This document shows, piece after piece, positions 47,454-61,600 of a DNA stretch of 64,000 nucleotides. The position numbers and the translations under genes were made by a program. The notes below the pieces were generated by a model that saw nothing but the letters and a program-made list of their open reading frames with translations, had not been told where the DNA came from and did not search any database. Origin of the DNA: Reclinomonas americana ATCC 50394 (taxonomy: Eukaryota > Jakobida > Jakobea > Jakobida); NCBI GenBank assembly GCA_048213135.1, contig PS015059.1, forward strand, positions 150,511 to 214,510, in the 5' to 3' direction. The first letter of the stretch is position 1, and the number at the start of each line of letters is the position of its first letter.

Positions 47454-49637
47454 CACGTAAGAGAGCCTCTACCATGCTACAAGACAAATGTGGAATGTAC
47501 CCTGCAGGTTTGCTGGGAGTGAGGATGATGCCACCGAGCATCGGCACCGACGGCGGAGCGTGCATGTCGCCAGCGATACGGTAATTCGCTAACATGCTGG
47601 CCAAGATGCGACTCTGCGCCACGTCCGTGGAGATCTGATTGACCCACGCACGCTGGTACTCGTGCGGCTGCAGCGATGGCACAGACGCCGCACGCGAGCT
47701 GTTGACCCAGGTGAAGAACGCGCGCTGCAACTCGGGAAGCGTGAACATGTCATTGACATCGTCTGCTTGCCATCGCTCAATCTGTGGCACATACAAGAGA
47801 GGATGAGTGCCGCGGTGCACTGGGTATGCACCATCATCGACAGCGTACCTGAAGCCGAGCATAGTGGATGAATGCACCAATCACATTTCCGCTGCGAATC
47901 ATGAACAGACACAGGAGCTCCGGGAGCGCCGAGGTCTGCTGCTCGACGGCGAGGCCAGTGGCAGGCATGGTCGTCTGTTGCTGGGCTTGTGCGATGGCCA
48001 ACAGGGCACTGCGTCGTCGCGGACGCGGCATTGAGCTCGGGAGCGGAGGTGGGGACGGGTTCGACAACGGAGGTGGCATCGGAGACGTCCACGAAATCAT
48101 CGGCACATTCTTCGGCATCACATCTTCCCAGAGTACCACTCCCTGCCCGACCGGCACAGTCCTATCAGCACTGGGCGTAGCATCAAAGTCCGCCATGTCA
48201 ATACTGGTGAGCGGTGCGCTGGCATGCTCCTGACGTTGCAGCTCGACGAGCTCCGAGTCGGCCGGTGACTGGGCATACCATTGCATGACAGTCGACGAAG
48301 CCACTTCGAGACGCGGAGTGCGCTTGAAGGGCTCGGCAATAAGTGCAATCACCGGAAGCATCACGAAACCTACACGCAACGCAGCACGTACGTGTGTGAG
48401 AGAGCAAGAATAGGCGACATCCCAGTTTCCCCTTTCGCGACAAACCAGAAATGATGCCCATCCAAAAGTCGCGCAACCAGCTGGTGAGATCCGATGTCGA
48501 ACTCTGCTCTGCCAGCACCGAGTTGATGTACACGGCGAGGCAAACACCGAACCAGAGGACCTACAAAGATCTCAACACAGGTGAGAAAGCGCGGTGCACA
48601 GCTGAACGTAAGCGCTTTGTTCACTCACAGTGAGCTTTTGCGTGCGGCGGAATGTGTCCGCCTGCGGGCCAGTGGCTGTTGAGATCCACGAGTGCTCCTC
48701 TGCACAGCAACAAGAGAAGCGATAAGAAATAACACCACACGTACACACAGTGCGCAGCTGTTGCAAGACGACAAAACCTTTGATGGCCGTGTATGCACGG
48801 CGACAGAATCGAGTCAGAACACCCGCCTGCCGACGCTGTTCCATAACCTTGGTGACCAGGCCTGGTGCGCGAACAACAAGGTGAGTGCAAGGAGCAGACT
48901 ATCCTGTACTCGCCTAATGAGACGCAACGACGGAAGTTGGCGACCGCGGCCAGATGCCGCAGAGCAGCTGCTCGTGTGCCGCCGACGAGAACTGCAGTAC
49001 GCGATTGCGATGGTCATGAGACTCGATCACCACCTATCACACACGCACGTTAACATGACGCAACTGCCGTCGGTGCGCGCGGCGTGTGTGAAGCTGAGGC
49101 CGTGTGCTCGAAGCGCGTGGCGCACCACTTCTTCAAAGGTGAACATGCTGAGAAGGAAAACACACAACATCATCAGCGTCATACTCCGTCAACAGTTTTA
49201 TGTTGGCAAAGCTGTGACGCACCCGCGGAAGGCAGTAGTAGCTCCCTCCGTGTCGTGTCTGTTTCGCAGTTGCTGCTGCAGTTGCATGGCCGCCACGATC
49301 TTCTTGCGGAAGATGGAGAGGAGGCGCATGTCGACTCGCCGATCCACATAGACGAGCACCAGGAAGACGACAATGTACAGGATGTTGAACACTGCAAGCC
49401 ACCGTCACAATCAGAGTGACTGCAGATGCAACGGGTCGACTCTCCGCAACACAAACCAAGCAAAAAGTAGAATGGCGCGCTTTGCAAGACTCCCGACGAC
49501 AGCACCAGAGACACATCGACCGGTCTGCAACGTAGTCAGTCATCATTTAGCGTCGCACATCAACCACAAAGACGAGGGCCGACGTCAGGCAGTACGCAAC
49601 GAGACAAACGTAAAGGACACGTCAAACAGCGCGTGCA
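45956..49637 (-). other. Transmembrane region of the polycystin-like protein
   Basis: At least seven hydrophobic helices follow the GPS: about 49520-49460 (VSLVLSSGVLQSAPFYFLL), 49390-49340 (FNILYIVVFLVLVYV), 48600-48530 (LTVLWFGVCLAVYINSVLA), 48470-48310 (FWMGIISGFVMLPVIALIAEP), about 47320-47250 (VFYFFASITLIWYVVQQMI), 46610-46530 (MWLVPVCFTLAWATGVFLMY), 46160-45960 (LINEPIKLILLTMM and a last helix, ending RRDK). Two places show the polycystin pattern of a Ser-rich loop, a helix and then P-[IF]-K (AEPFKR and NEPIKL). A long Ser/Pro-rich cytoplasmic loop lies around 48280-47900 and another around 47230-46830. No PLAT domain is evident after the first helix. Confidence 0.65.
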
Positions 49638-52600
49638 CTGCATGCGTATCCGTTAGCAAGGCACACGTTCTGCACACAATCTCTCACTGCACACTCACCG
49701 TCGACACTAAAGTCCGTCAAATGATTGCACTCACAGGCAATCGACGACACCGTGTTGCTCCCGGCGTCCACTCGCAGCAAAGCGGTGCAGCCGTCGCTGC
49801 GCCACGCGGAGGCCGTGGCGTTCCAGTACACGCACAACTTGGCCAGCGCATCCAACACGGCTGCACACGCATGCATGTTAACCTTCACGAACAGCAACAG
49901 GGTGAAGGAGGCGCAAGAACGAAACGATTGGCGGCCAGTTGCGGATACTTGTCCACGTAACCACGGTCGTCACACAGAGTGTTGTTCAGACGCACCAGAC
50001 GCGCGAACGGCACTGGCGTCGCACCCGACGCGCCGTGATGCGTGCGCACACCGCAATTTTCGACATACTCGACCACTTGTTGCTGCGGCAATCACACACG
50101 TTGGCTCGAGCGGGAAGAAGAATCGAATACGGAGAGAGACGCGCGCACGTACCAATGGTTTTTCAAGCTCGCGCAGCAGCGACGAATCCTGCTGCACGAT
50201 CTCAAACAGCACCTTCTCTCCACTGGTACTGTTCAGCGCCAGCTCCACTCCGTGCTCACTGAACAACGAGAACTTTTGCACCGGCGCCGCCAGACGCAGT
50301 TGCAGTGCCGAGTAGAACACGTCACCATTCGGGTCGTTGTTGGGCAGAGACGACGCCACTGCAATGCGTGTCAGGAGCACAACATTGATAGATAGAAGGC
50401 AGAGAAGATGCGTACCGAGAGGCACTCGAGCCGACACAAACACAGGAGAGAGGGCAAGCAGGCGCGTGGACACCGCTTCCGACACGACAAATTGAGTGCG
50501 GTCACTTGCCGACTGCAGTGCGTCCACTGTTGCGTTGGTCACCGCGGGCGTGGGAGTCAACTGACGGACGACATCACACGTGAGGTTACTCAGTAGGTCG
50601 CTGCCGGGGTCATGACAGCACATCAGCAACGGCGACGCAACACTGACGCTCGGCATGTTGGCCGCGGTGGAGAAATGTGAGGCCACCAGTGTGACCGTGT
50701 CCCCCGTGATCACCGTTGCCGGTTCACCAGGCACCTGCGCAGATTGGTGCACCCATGAGTGTCTTTTTAGAAGAGAAGAATGGCGCTGCGAAAAAGACAG
50801 ACCTTGGTGTTGGCGGCGCGGAATCCAAGTGATTCGACCGCATCGAGACAGATGGAGGCGCCGACTGCAAAGGCATCCGGGTATTGGTGACGCACAGCCG
50901 ACAGCATCGTCAACGCGTTGTCTACTGTTTCGGCAAATCGCTGCGACACAAAACAATCATCAACACGGACGTCATGAAAAAGGCGACACCTCGCCGCCGA
51001 GACGCACCTGTCGATTGGTGTCGGTGGCGAAACTGGCGATGCGCGACAAATTGTCGGCAGCCGTGGCGAGCATAATGACAGCTGTGGCCGACCAGGAGTC
51101 GTTGATGATGGTGTCGGTGGGGAGAGTGCGGAGAGTTCTGCAAGGTCGAAGGAAATTCAGTGGACAGCAGAGCACGTACATGTGCTGCAGTTGAAGAAAC
51201 GCACTCGCTCGTCACATGCGCACTCTTCACGAGTGCGTCCGAAGTCTGCGGGCTCACGGTCAAGTCAACCATGGTCGTGACGCGGTTGATCAGTGTCGCC
51301 GACTGCGCCACAGCCTCTCGGTTCTCGGTGACATTGAGCATGGCCGACAAGGTGGTGCTGTTGGCACGTTCCAGCACCAGCAGGCCAGATGCGAGACTGC
51401 CCACCGACTTGGCCAGCTGCTGCTCCGTAAAGTACGCCTGTGGCAGCAAGAGCGCAGTGCGCACGTCCTGCTGCAGGAACGAAGACTGCCCGGCAATGTC
51501 CGTGCGATTCGTTGGCAAAATAATCACCGTCGTCTGCACGCTCACGTCGCCGGCGTACACGTCGCGCGCACAGACACCCACAGTCAGAGTGTAGTTTGCG
51601 CCGACGTCACCATGCACCGGGAACACAATGCCATCCATCACCAGCCGTGTGGTGCTGCTCAGGTACACCTGCCACAGACGACAGAGTTCAGCGGAAATGT
51701 GAACGAGTGCGTGTGTGTGCACGTCGTCGTACGTACCTTGTCGCCCGAGTATGGATCAACGTAGAACGGCAAGTAGGTGACTGTGCGGCAAAAATGGTCA
51801 GCAAATTTGAAGGAACACATCACGCAGTGAAGTGCACGGCAGCAGCAGTACCGGGCTCGTCGGGATCACGGAATCCATTGACACGGAAAGTAAAGGAGGT
51901 GAGCCGCTCTTCACCCCTCGAGGGAGTGACGGTCACGTTGCCGACTGTTGGGAGGTCGTTGATGAAGAGCGTCACCGACGGAGTGCCTGATGTACAGTGA
52001 GTGACGATGTAATTAAGATTGCGCGCTTTGGAACAACATACCTCCTTCCACGGGCGGATCAAGCTGCAGTTCCACAATGTACTGCGACCCACCGGGCAGC
52101 GTTCCACCGCGAATCTGCATGGAGCCCGGCTGTCCGGCAGGTCCACTCAGGAACTGGAACTGTGTGCTCGTCAAGTCCAGGAGCAGCGATGGATTGCCTG
52201 CGTGTAAGATGGAGGGTTAACACAAAAGATAAAAATTGCACTGCGCAGAGCGCGAAAGGTGCGCCTCGACAGTCACCTGCAGGATACATGCGCCACGTGT
52301 AGCGGAATCGCGTGGTTGCCGTCAACGCCCAGTCCACCGTGGCCTGTACACCAATCGACTTGGACGGATGCAGACGTGCCACTGCAGACCCCTCCGCCAC
52401 AGCAGACTCCGATACCTGCCACACACGAGGGTCAACGCTGTGCTCGGAAGAGAACTCACAGTGTGCGCGACAGCAACATACCACGCGGAACAGGACCGAT
52501 GTTGCACCGCGAACAGTAACGTAGGCAGCAGTGGTCTGCTGACGATCACCACGAGTGGCGGTGACATTGAATTGATGTCTACATCGAGGAAAAGAAAGTG

Positions 52601-55600
52601 AGAATTAATTTGCCAGAATTGCAGACAATGAGCTTTCCCCCCGCAGTGGATTTACGCAACACTCCAATATTTGAGAGGCCGCCGGCAAACGTCAACACGT
52701 TTGTGGTTTCCGCGACCACTTGCGGCAACTGACAGTCGCGACCCTCCACCAAGCACATCCAGCGGAATGTCACCGGCACCGGCTACATCACACAGCATAA
52801 ATACTCGACGGGCGACAAAGGAGACACACAACAACGGCACACACACACGAAGAAGCGCACCTCGACAACGGGCTTGGTGCGATCTGGATCTACCAGGGTG
52901 GCGCGGATGCTTACCGGTGTGTTCGGGGCGACAATGCCGCCCGCTGCGCACAAAAGGAATTAGCGACTGGCGTTGCTCGGGAGTGCCGACAGCGGGAGTA
53001 CGCAACACACGACGACGGTGAGATCAAGTCCGTGGGATGCTGCGGCATTCGTGTACAAATGTGTGTAAGCCCTCCTGCAAGAACAACAGCGACAAAGTGG
53101 TTTGCTCACCGGTAATGATGGTATCACGCGCGAGCGAGAATCTGCCGTAGTTTTCGTCGGTCTTGATGCGAACTTGCAAGCTGCTGTACTCGGTGGAGGC
53201 CTCCAAATCGGCCAGCGTACAGTACACCACCGAGGCGCTCGTCCACGAACATGACGGATCAAAGACAACATCAAAGTCCAGGAAGGTGACTTGGAATCGT
53301 GGATTGTGGCCGTAGGTGGCGAGCGGCGGTCCCGAAGCCTGCAACGACACCAGCGCAGTGGTGTAGGTAGGGCGCGCAGCTGAGAACATGAGCACTGTCT
53401 CCGGAAGCAGTGTGCGCGCTGGCATCATGAAAAAAAAAGCACAGGTGTGAGCAACAGAGCACAGATCTCCTCCCTCTACCTCACGTGCACACGCACCAAT
53501 TTTCGGCGGCGAGCTGTCGCTGAAATCGAGCGTGGTGATCAGCGTCGCCTCAATCAAATACTGCGTGTTGAATGTCAGGCCCACGAGAGAGCACGACACG
53601 ACAGTGTTGGCGAGCAGGGGCCACGGGCACACGGCAGGCAGAGTGTTGAGCCACGGGGTCCCATCGACATACAGGCGCACGGCGGGGTTGCTGCCGGCGT
53701 TCTGTCGCAATGTTACACCCCGCCGTTCAGCAATGCTTGTGTGCAGAGCCGAGTTGCGACTGGAAAACGGTGCCGACGCTCGAATGGCCACAGTCACATT
53801 GTGCACATCCGATGTGGTGTTCTCGATCAGCACATTCTGGTTGATGGTGGTATCTGCACATTTCCACCGGCTCAGTCACTGCATTGCTTGCGCCAGGCAC
53901 CACCACTACCAGCACAACCACTCACCCACGACGAGTCCTATGGCACCGACTTCGACAAATGCACCCGGAGTGCCACCGGCCGAGAGGTCTACACACACTC
54001 GATACGGCGACAAGTATCGCGACAGCAAAAAGCCAGTGGCCGCAACCTGCCGAGTGCTGACGGTCCACAGGTTGTCGGGCGCCAGCGCCTCCAGCGCACC
54101 GTCAGTGGCGTCACCCACATCGGCCACTTGCGAGCACGACGGACCGGGTTCCAGTCGCACCGCGCGCACAGAAACGCCAACACGCAGGCCTGCAAGAGAA
54201 TTGAGTGAGACCAACAAACAATGTGCACAAGCGTGCGTGAGTGTGTGCGTCTTGCGCGTACCTCGTCCAATCAGGGTCAACACTGCCGACGGCGTGCCGG
54301 CGGGCAGCGACGGCGGAATAAACGAGTCCACCGAGGCTGCGGGGTGAGAGAGTGAGGTGCGGACATGACTGCGACACTTGCAGCGATGAAGAAAAACACG
54401 CAGATGCACACCAACAAGCAGCTGCTGGTCCTCCATGACTTTCCAGAAGGAGACCGGCGCTCCACCGGCCACGGTGTCGAGACACACGCTGTAGTCGCCG
54501 GGAGGAAGCGCGCTGGTGAGCGTCACGGTGAGTGTCCTCTCATCGGCCGCATGCGTCCACGCCGTGGACGGCACGTCCACGCTGCCGGTCGGCGTGGGTG
54601 ACAGCACTCGAGCGGAGCACGTGGTGGAGCCTTGCTCCAGACGAATGCGTCGTGCAAGCAGTGACGAGTGCAGACCAGTGCCCGTGATGGTGAACCGCGG
54701 ATTGGAGGCATTGGACGCCACCGCCAGTGGCTGCACACCAGTGGCCGAGGCTGCAGATACATGAGAAGAAGCGCGTCATTTTTCCAAGCATACGCGGGCA
54801 CACAAATTCTCAGCAGGGGAGGTGACTCACCAGAGAGAACCTGCATGGCGCTGGCGGCCGCATAGGCACCGACTGGCGGGTTGGCTGACACGTCCAAACA
54901 CAGCGAGTAGTACAGGCCGGCCTGCGTTGCCGTCGGGAATGTCACGAGCAGCACCGTCGCCGCCGGGTCACTGGTCGAGTCGGCCAGGATGCCGGTCACC
55001 GTTCCGCCACTGGCGCCAGCCGCAGTCGGCGAGCACGTGGGACTCGGCTCCAGTCGGGCGGCCCGCACACTGACGCCGGCGAGCAGACCGCTGCCCGTCA
55101 CGCGCAGTGTTGAGGTGATGTCGCGGTCGAGCACGCGCTGCGGCGAGAACGAGTTGATGACGGCCACATACACGTCGCCGACTTTGTTGTAGGTTGGCGG
55201 GAGACGCGCGGTCAGGTCGACACAAACGGACCATTGGCCGCCAGAGAGACCAGAGCCGCCGACCACCAACGTCACTGCCGAGCCGCCACCGTTGAGGAGG
55301 GAGGGCGCGGAGGCGCACACTGTGCCCGGAGGAAAAGGCATGCCGACGGAGCACGACGGTCCCGCCAGCAAGCACACCGAACGCACACTGAACGACACAT
55401 CCAGCGCCACACCCACAACACTGACGACAGCGGTGGCGTCCTGTGTAAGCACACTTGGTGGTGCCGATCCACTCAGGCTCGCTGCGGGGAGGAGAAAAAG
55501 TGAGAGGATGCAACACGCAAGGATTGGCAAACACACAGTCTCACCGACAAAGAGCGAGGCGGTCGGCGTGCTGCCAAGGCGGACGTAGTTGGGCGAAGTG

Positions 55601-58600
55601 TTCCACGCCATGTCGGCGCACACGGTGTACTGGGCGGGTGGTAGACCGACGCCAACCGGCACCGCCAGGATGGGCAGGGTGGCGCCACCACTGGACACGG
55701 CGCCGGCCAAGGACGAGATGCTTATGGACGACGCAGTTGGCGAACAGGCGATGGAGTCAGGCACCAGCAGCAGAGAGCGGAGACTGGTGGCCGACAGACC
55801 GCCGCCTATTATGGCAAATACAACAGAGGAAGGGAGTGAGACCGACAAGCAAGACTCTTCCACAAATGTGCGTGCTCCCCGCACCGGTCAGCGTGAGAGT
55901 TTCCGACGCCACACCCGCAAGCAGAGTCGTTGTGAAGGCATTGACTTGCGGGGCGTATACTAGCCCGGCGGCCGCCGAGGCATTCGCTGGCTGCTGCACC
56001 AGGACACCCAGCATGCCAGCAAATTCGACGCACAGAGTGTACACACCGGTCGGTAGCCCGCCAGCAGGAACGGTGGCCACGGCCAGCGACGGACCGGGAT
56101 TTGTCAGCGCGGCGGCCAGCATGCCCCCGCCACCGACAGCGCACGTCAAGCCAGCCGACTGGAAGCGCACAGAAGCCAGCAAGGCGGTGCTGCTGAGAAG
56201 AGTGCCCTGCAGTGTGATTTGCACACTGGCGACAGATGGAACCACCACGGCCGGCTGTATCACGGCAACTCCGGCTGCGTCGCAATCATTCTTGTTTGTG
56301 AGCATCCAGAGAGGGTGGCATGGAGCAGAATGAATCCAGACTCACCAACATCGAGAGCGGCGGCATGGAAAAACGAGCCAGACGATGGTGACGAAGTAAA
56401 GTCCACACACACGCTATAGCGACCGGGCACTAGCTGGGGAGCGAGACTGGCGAGTTGAATGCCAATTGAGGCGTTGGCGGCGACGACGGTCAGAGCGACA
56501 TTCGGCACCACAAGAGTGCCCGCCGCAGTGTTGGCTACCGTCGGCGTGCACGAGGCGCCAGGTTCGAGTCGAACAGAACGAATGATCGCCGGCGTCAGGT
56601 CGGGACCTGTCAACACGAACTGTGCACTGGGGTCTGATAGCAGCAGTGACGACGGGCCGACCGTCGCGACGCCTGCATTTGCGCGGTGCGCGGGTGAGCG
56701 CGCTCACAAATTATCCTTCTGTCTCTCTCTCGGTCTCTCTGTTGCGCACGTACACACCTGCAGAGCAATCGGCAGTGGCGGAAAACGCTGCAGGACATGT
56801 GCACACTCCGTCGCCGGCGACGCCCTGCCTGCAAACACCACCATTCTGGCATCCGCAAACGCCAGCACAAGATGGCCCGAATCGTCCACTCAGACACTCG
56901 GCGCAACCGACGCTCGGGTCAAAGTTGCTGAAGCAGGTGGCGCATCGTGTGCCAGGATCGTACCGAGCAACACACAGGCATCCTCCGCTGCCGTTGACAC
57001 CATTGTCGCATCGACCACCATTCAGGCACGGCAGGCACACATTCATGCAGCTGGGGCCGTACGCAGAGGCAGTGCACACGCATCCGCGACCGTTGCGACC
57101 GCTGTCACACCTGTTGGAGCGCGCCGTGAAGGAGGGGGGAGTGAGTGTCAAAAATCTAGAGGAAATCAAAGTGGCGGGGCAAAAATCGAAACGCACATGG
57201 CTCCAGCAGGGCACGCGCACACATCTACGCAGCACAACAATAACAAACGCAACAACAAAAAACGAGTCGTGAGCCACGCACATGCACCATTCTGCCAAGC
57301 GCACACTTCACGAGATACTGACACCCACCGGAACACGTGATGCCAAACTGATTGGACGGGCAGTCAGCTGTCGTGGTGCTCTCTGAATTCGAACCATACA
57401 CTACCACGTCCCCCGTCAAGGCCGCAGCGCGGATTGTGTACGACGTGAGCGCGAATAGTCCACTCGCAGTGAAGTTCACTGTCACCGCCGTGGAGCCGGT
57501 GACGGTCGGCATCGTGCGCACGCGACGCACGGGCACGACAACGCGGCGCACGGTAAAGTTTTGCGCATCGGCCACGTAGAGTGTGTCGGCAGCGGCCGTC
57601 ACGGCCACGCGCGTGGGTCGATTGAACAGAGCCGCTGTGCGGCCAGCTCCACTGGCGCTCCCGGTCACCGCACTCTGCCCGGCGACGGTCCACACGTAGC
57701 CGGTGGCCACATCGAAACAGCGCACCACCGAGTTCAGTGTGTCGGCAATGTACACGAGGCCACCGTCGCTGGTGACGGAGACGGACTGTGGATTCTGGAA
57801 CACCACAGACGTACCGGCGCCGTCGGCGGCCGCACCAATCACTCCCGCTCGACCAGCGACAGTGCCGAGGAGACCACTGGCCACCTCGTACCGACGAATC
57901 TCTTGGTTGCCAGTATCGGCCACCCACACGTACACACCCTGTGAGTCGGCCGCCACACTGGTGGGGTTATTCAGATGCGCGTTACTGCCCACGCCATCCG
58001 CAGTGCCTGTCACACCAGCCGCTCCGGCGACAGTGCTCACCGAAAAGGTAGAGAGCGACACCTGGCGCAACACGTGGTTGCCCGAGTCGGCCACCCACAG
58101 AGAGCCGAGACCGTCGGACGACAGGCCGCGCGGGCTGCTGAAGCGAGCTGCACCACCCACACCGTTGTTGAACCCCGGCACTGCAATCGCGCCCGCCACA
58201 GTGGACACGGTGCCATCTAGCTGCACGCGACGGATTGCGTGCAGGTCGAGGACGAATACGTAGCCGAGGGCCTTGTCGAACGTGAGGTCCGTCAGTGAGG
58301 AGAAGTGAGCCGTGCTCCGCGTGCCATCGTCCGCACCGAACACGCCAGCTGTACCGGCGACTGTGGCCACGACGCCGAACATGTCGAGGCTTCGCACAAC
58401 CCCGTAAGTGGCGTCGGCCATGTACACAGTGCTGCTGCTGCTTGGTGTCGCATTGTCGACAGCCATGCCGACAAGCGCACCAAACTTTGCCGCGCTGAGT
58501 CCATCACCGTCGGCGTAGCCCGAGTTCAACGTGGCACCGGCCACCAGCGACACCGTATTTGCAAACGACTGAGCCGAAGAGCCGCTTGGTGCTAGCTCGA

Positions 58601-61600
58601 GAGCCACCAGCACCGGAGCGCCACCATTGGCATTCACCGACACTGGCAGAGTGACCGAGGTGGCCTGCACGGACGTGGCGGAGCTGAGAGATATGACGCT
58701 CGGCAGTGGCATGGTGGTGAATGACACGACCGGAGCACTGCGTTGCGCTGACACATCCGCAGTGGTGGCCACCAATTGCACAAAAAACTGTGTGGCTGGC
58801 GGCAGCGGAGTCAACAGCACGGTCAGAGGCACCGAGGCACTGCCAGACGCCGTGGACGGCATAATCACGGCGGCCGCCGATTGCGGCGCCGCCGACAGGC
58901 CAGCCAAAGTGGTGGAGTACTCCACCGACAGTGTCGACGAAGCAGTACCACCGCCGTGCACCACACTGCCCTGCAACCACGCCGTGTGCGCACCCACACC
59001 CAGTGGCGTGGACGACAGCTGAATCACAGGCAGCGACGCTGTTGTGAAAGTGCCGACAAGACCCGTTTGGAGGGCTGTGCTGGGCGTCGCTGCCGTAATC
59101 ATGAACACGTATGTGGTGGCCGGCGCAAGGCCGGACAGGTTTGCGATGATGGGCGTCGCAGTGTTGCCGGTGACCGTCGGCGGTACTCCAATTGCCGTCA
59201 CGGCGGCCACGGTGCCTAGGGCAGCCGCGGATGTGGCATACTGAAACGAAATCGACGCCGTGGGCCCATTGTTGGCATTCGCCGTGGCCTGCAGCTGCAC
59301 GCGTGCCGCCGTCAAGCCACTGGTGCCCCCAGTAACAACACTCGGCAGTGCCGGCGTGGTGAACTGTAGCACCGTACCGTATTGCGTCGGCACATTCAGC
59401 ACGGCACCCACCACGCAATAGTAGTAGGTCGTCGAAGGCAGCAGTCCGGTGATGTCAGCCGACACGCCCATCACTGTCGATCCGGCCACGGTCGGCGGCG
59501 AAGCTGTTGCCACTTGCCCACTGCCACCTGCGCCGACATTGGCGGCCACTTGGTCAAACATGAACGTCACCGTGGCAGTGCCGCCGCCACCGGCATTGGC
59601 GGTGCCCTGCAGCGTGGCCACGGTGGCATACACGTCGGTGGCCGCCAGTGTCACTACAGTCACCGGCGGCAACGTGGTGAAGGAGGCCACAGGCATCACC
59701 AACGTGCCTGGAGCATTCGTCGGCACGATTTCCACCGTCCAATAGTACGCGGTGATCGGCTGCAGAGCAGTGAGCGCCACATGCACCGGCGTAGACATGG
59801 TGCCAGAGACGACGGCTGGAGTTGCGGTAATGCGCATGCTCGTCGGTACATTGGCAGCATCGATGTTGAAACGGAAAAACACAGCCACTTGCACGTCGTC
59901 ATTCGGTTGTACGGTGGCATTTAGCGTCACAGTGGTGGCCAGCAGAGCGCTCACCGCGCCTTGCAGTACCGTCGGCACCGGCAGGGTACTGAAGGGAAAG
60001 AATGCGGTGCGAGACGTCGGCAAGTCACCGACCGTCAGCACGATGCGGAACTCGTAGGCCGTCAACGGTGTCAGTGCGCTCAGGGGGGCGCTCACAGACA
60101 CAGTACCGGAGAGAACGCCACTGATGGACGATGGCGAGGCGGCCGCCGTCTGCAACATGGCGCCCATGGAGGTTGTGCGGTATTCAAACAACACTCCCAC
60201 CACGTTGCCGTTTGGTTGGATCGACGCCAGCAGGGTGGCCAGCGTCGCCTGCAGCGCCGATGCCGATGGCGGCGCATCGACCGTGTCCACACTTGGCGGT
60301 GTGAGCGTGGTGAATGACTGTACTGGCGTCGATTGCTGCAGAGGTACGAGTGGCTCGCCGACCGTGCTCACCGTCACGCGATAAAAGTACTNNNNNNNNN
60401 NNNNNNNNNNNGCGTCGCCGGCTGCAGACCGGACAGTGCCGCCGTAAATGTGGCCAGCATTGAGCCGCCGGCGGTCGCCGGCGATGCCGTCACCACCACC
60501 ACGGTGCCTGCGCCGCTCGACACCGCCGCCGACGTCAGGTCGTACTCAAACACAGCCGACACCGCCGTGAGGCCGTGCGGCTGCACGTCGGCCGACAGTG
60601 TGGCGGTGCCGGCTCGCACCAGTGGTGCGGTCACCGAGACAATCGTCGGCGGCGCCAAAGTCGTGAAGAGTACAGTGGATCCGAACTGCGGCGAGAGTCC
60701 ACTAGTCACAGCCTCCACGCGATAGGCGTACGCTGTCGCCGGCGTCAGCGTACCGAGATGGCAAGTCACATTCGTTGCACTGGCCGTGTTCGCCAGCGAC
60801 GACGGCACCGCGGCCACTTGCACCGTGTTGGTGCCAGAGGTCACGTCGGCCATCGACGCTCCCACCACACAATAGATGCTGGTGATGCTGTTCCCCTTGG
60901 GGTCGACCGAGCCGCCTCCGTCGACAAACGTGGCCTGAATGAGAGACAGCGGAGTCGCAGTGGTGACCACTGGTGCCGGCAGCGTCGTGAACGAGCCCAC
61001 AGGAGCCGAGTACTGCACCGGATCACTCGTGCCGGTTGTGCTGACCGCCAGCCGATAGTAGTATGTGGTGGCAGGCTGCAGACCACTGAACGTGTACATC
61101 ACCGCCTGCATCGCCACCCCCGTGGCCACTGACGACGGCGACGCGGGCGCACTGACAAAGCCGGCGCCCGTGCCAGCCAAGAGCACGGCGCTCGACGGTG
61201 CCAGTTCGTATCGCACAGTGACGCCCAGACCACCCGTCGTGTCCACACTGCCAGACACCAGTGCAGTCGTCGCCGTGAGTACCACAGAAGCAGCGGGATC
61301 CAGTTGTGCCGCCGGCGCAAAGCTAGTGGTGAAGCTCCACACGAGACCAGAGTACAGAGCCGTGCCTCCCGAGATCTCTTGCACAAAGGCACGATACGAG
61401 TACGTTGTGTTGGGAATGAGACCAGTGACGGTCACTGCATACGTGTTGCCGTTGGTGCTGGACGACGTGGTCGGCACACCCGCCACCACTCCCACTGTCG
61501 GCACAGGCATCGTCAGGTCGGCAGCCGTCGCACTCACTTGGATCCACGTGGATACAACGCGCCCATCGAACACGTTGATGGTGACTGTGCCCGACAACAC

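Noticed and set aside
1221-52660. GTTRCG introns as minor (U12-type) introns
   Set aside because: U12 donors read RTATCCTT and have a strict branch site; GTTGCG does not match, and paralogous introns carry ordinary donors at the same place.
45956-57110. Splitting the giant gene into several genes
   Set aside because: Each of about 25 successive junctions keeps the phase, no internal start with signal peptide was found, and GPS directly before helices is the expected order.
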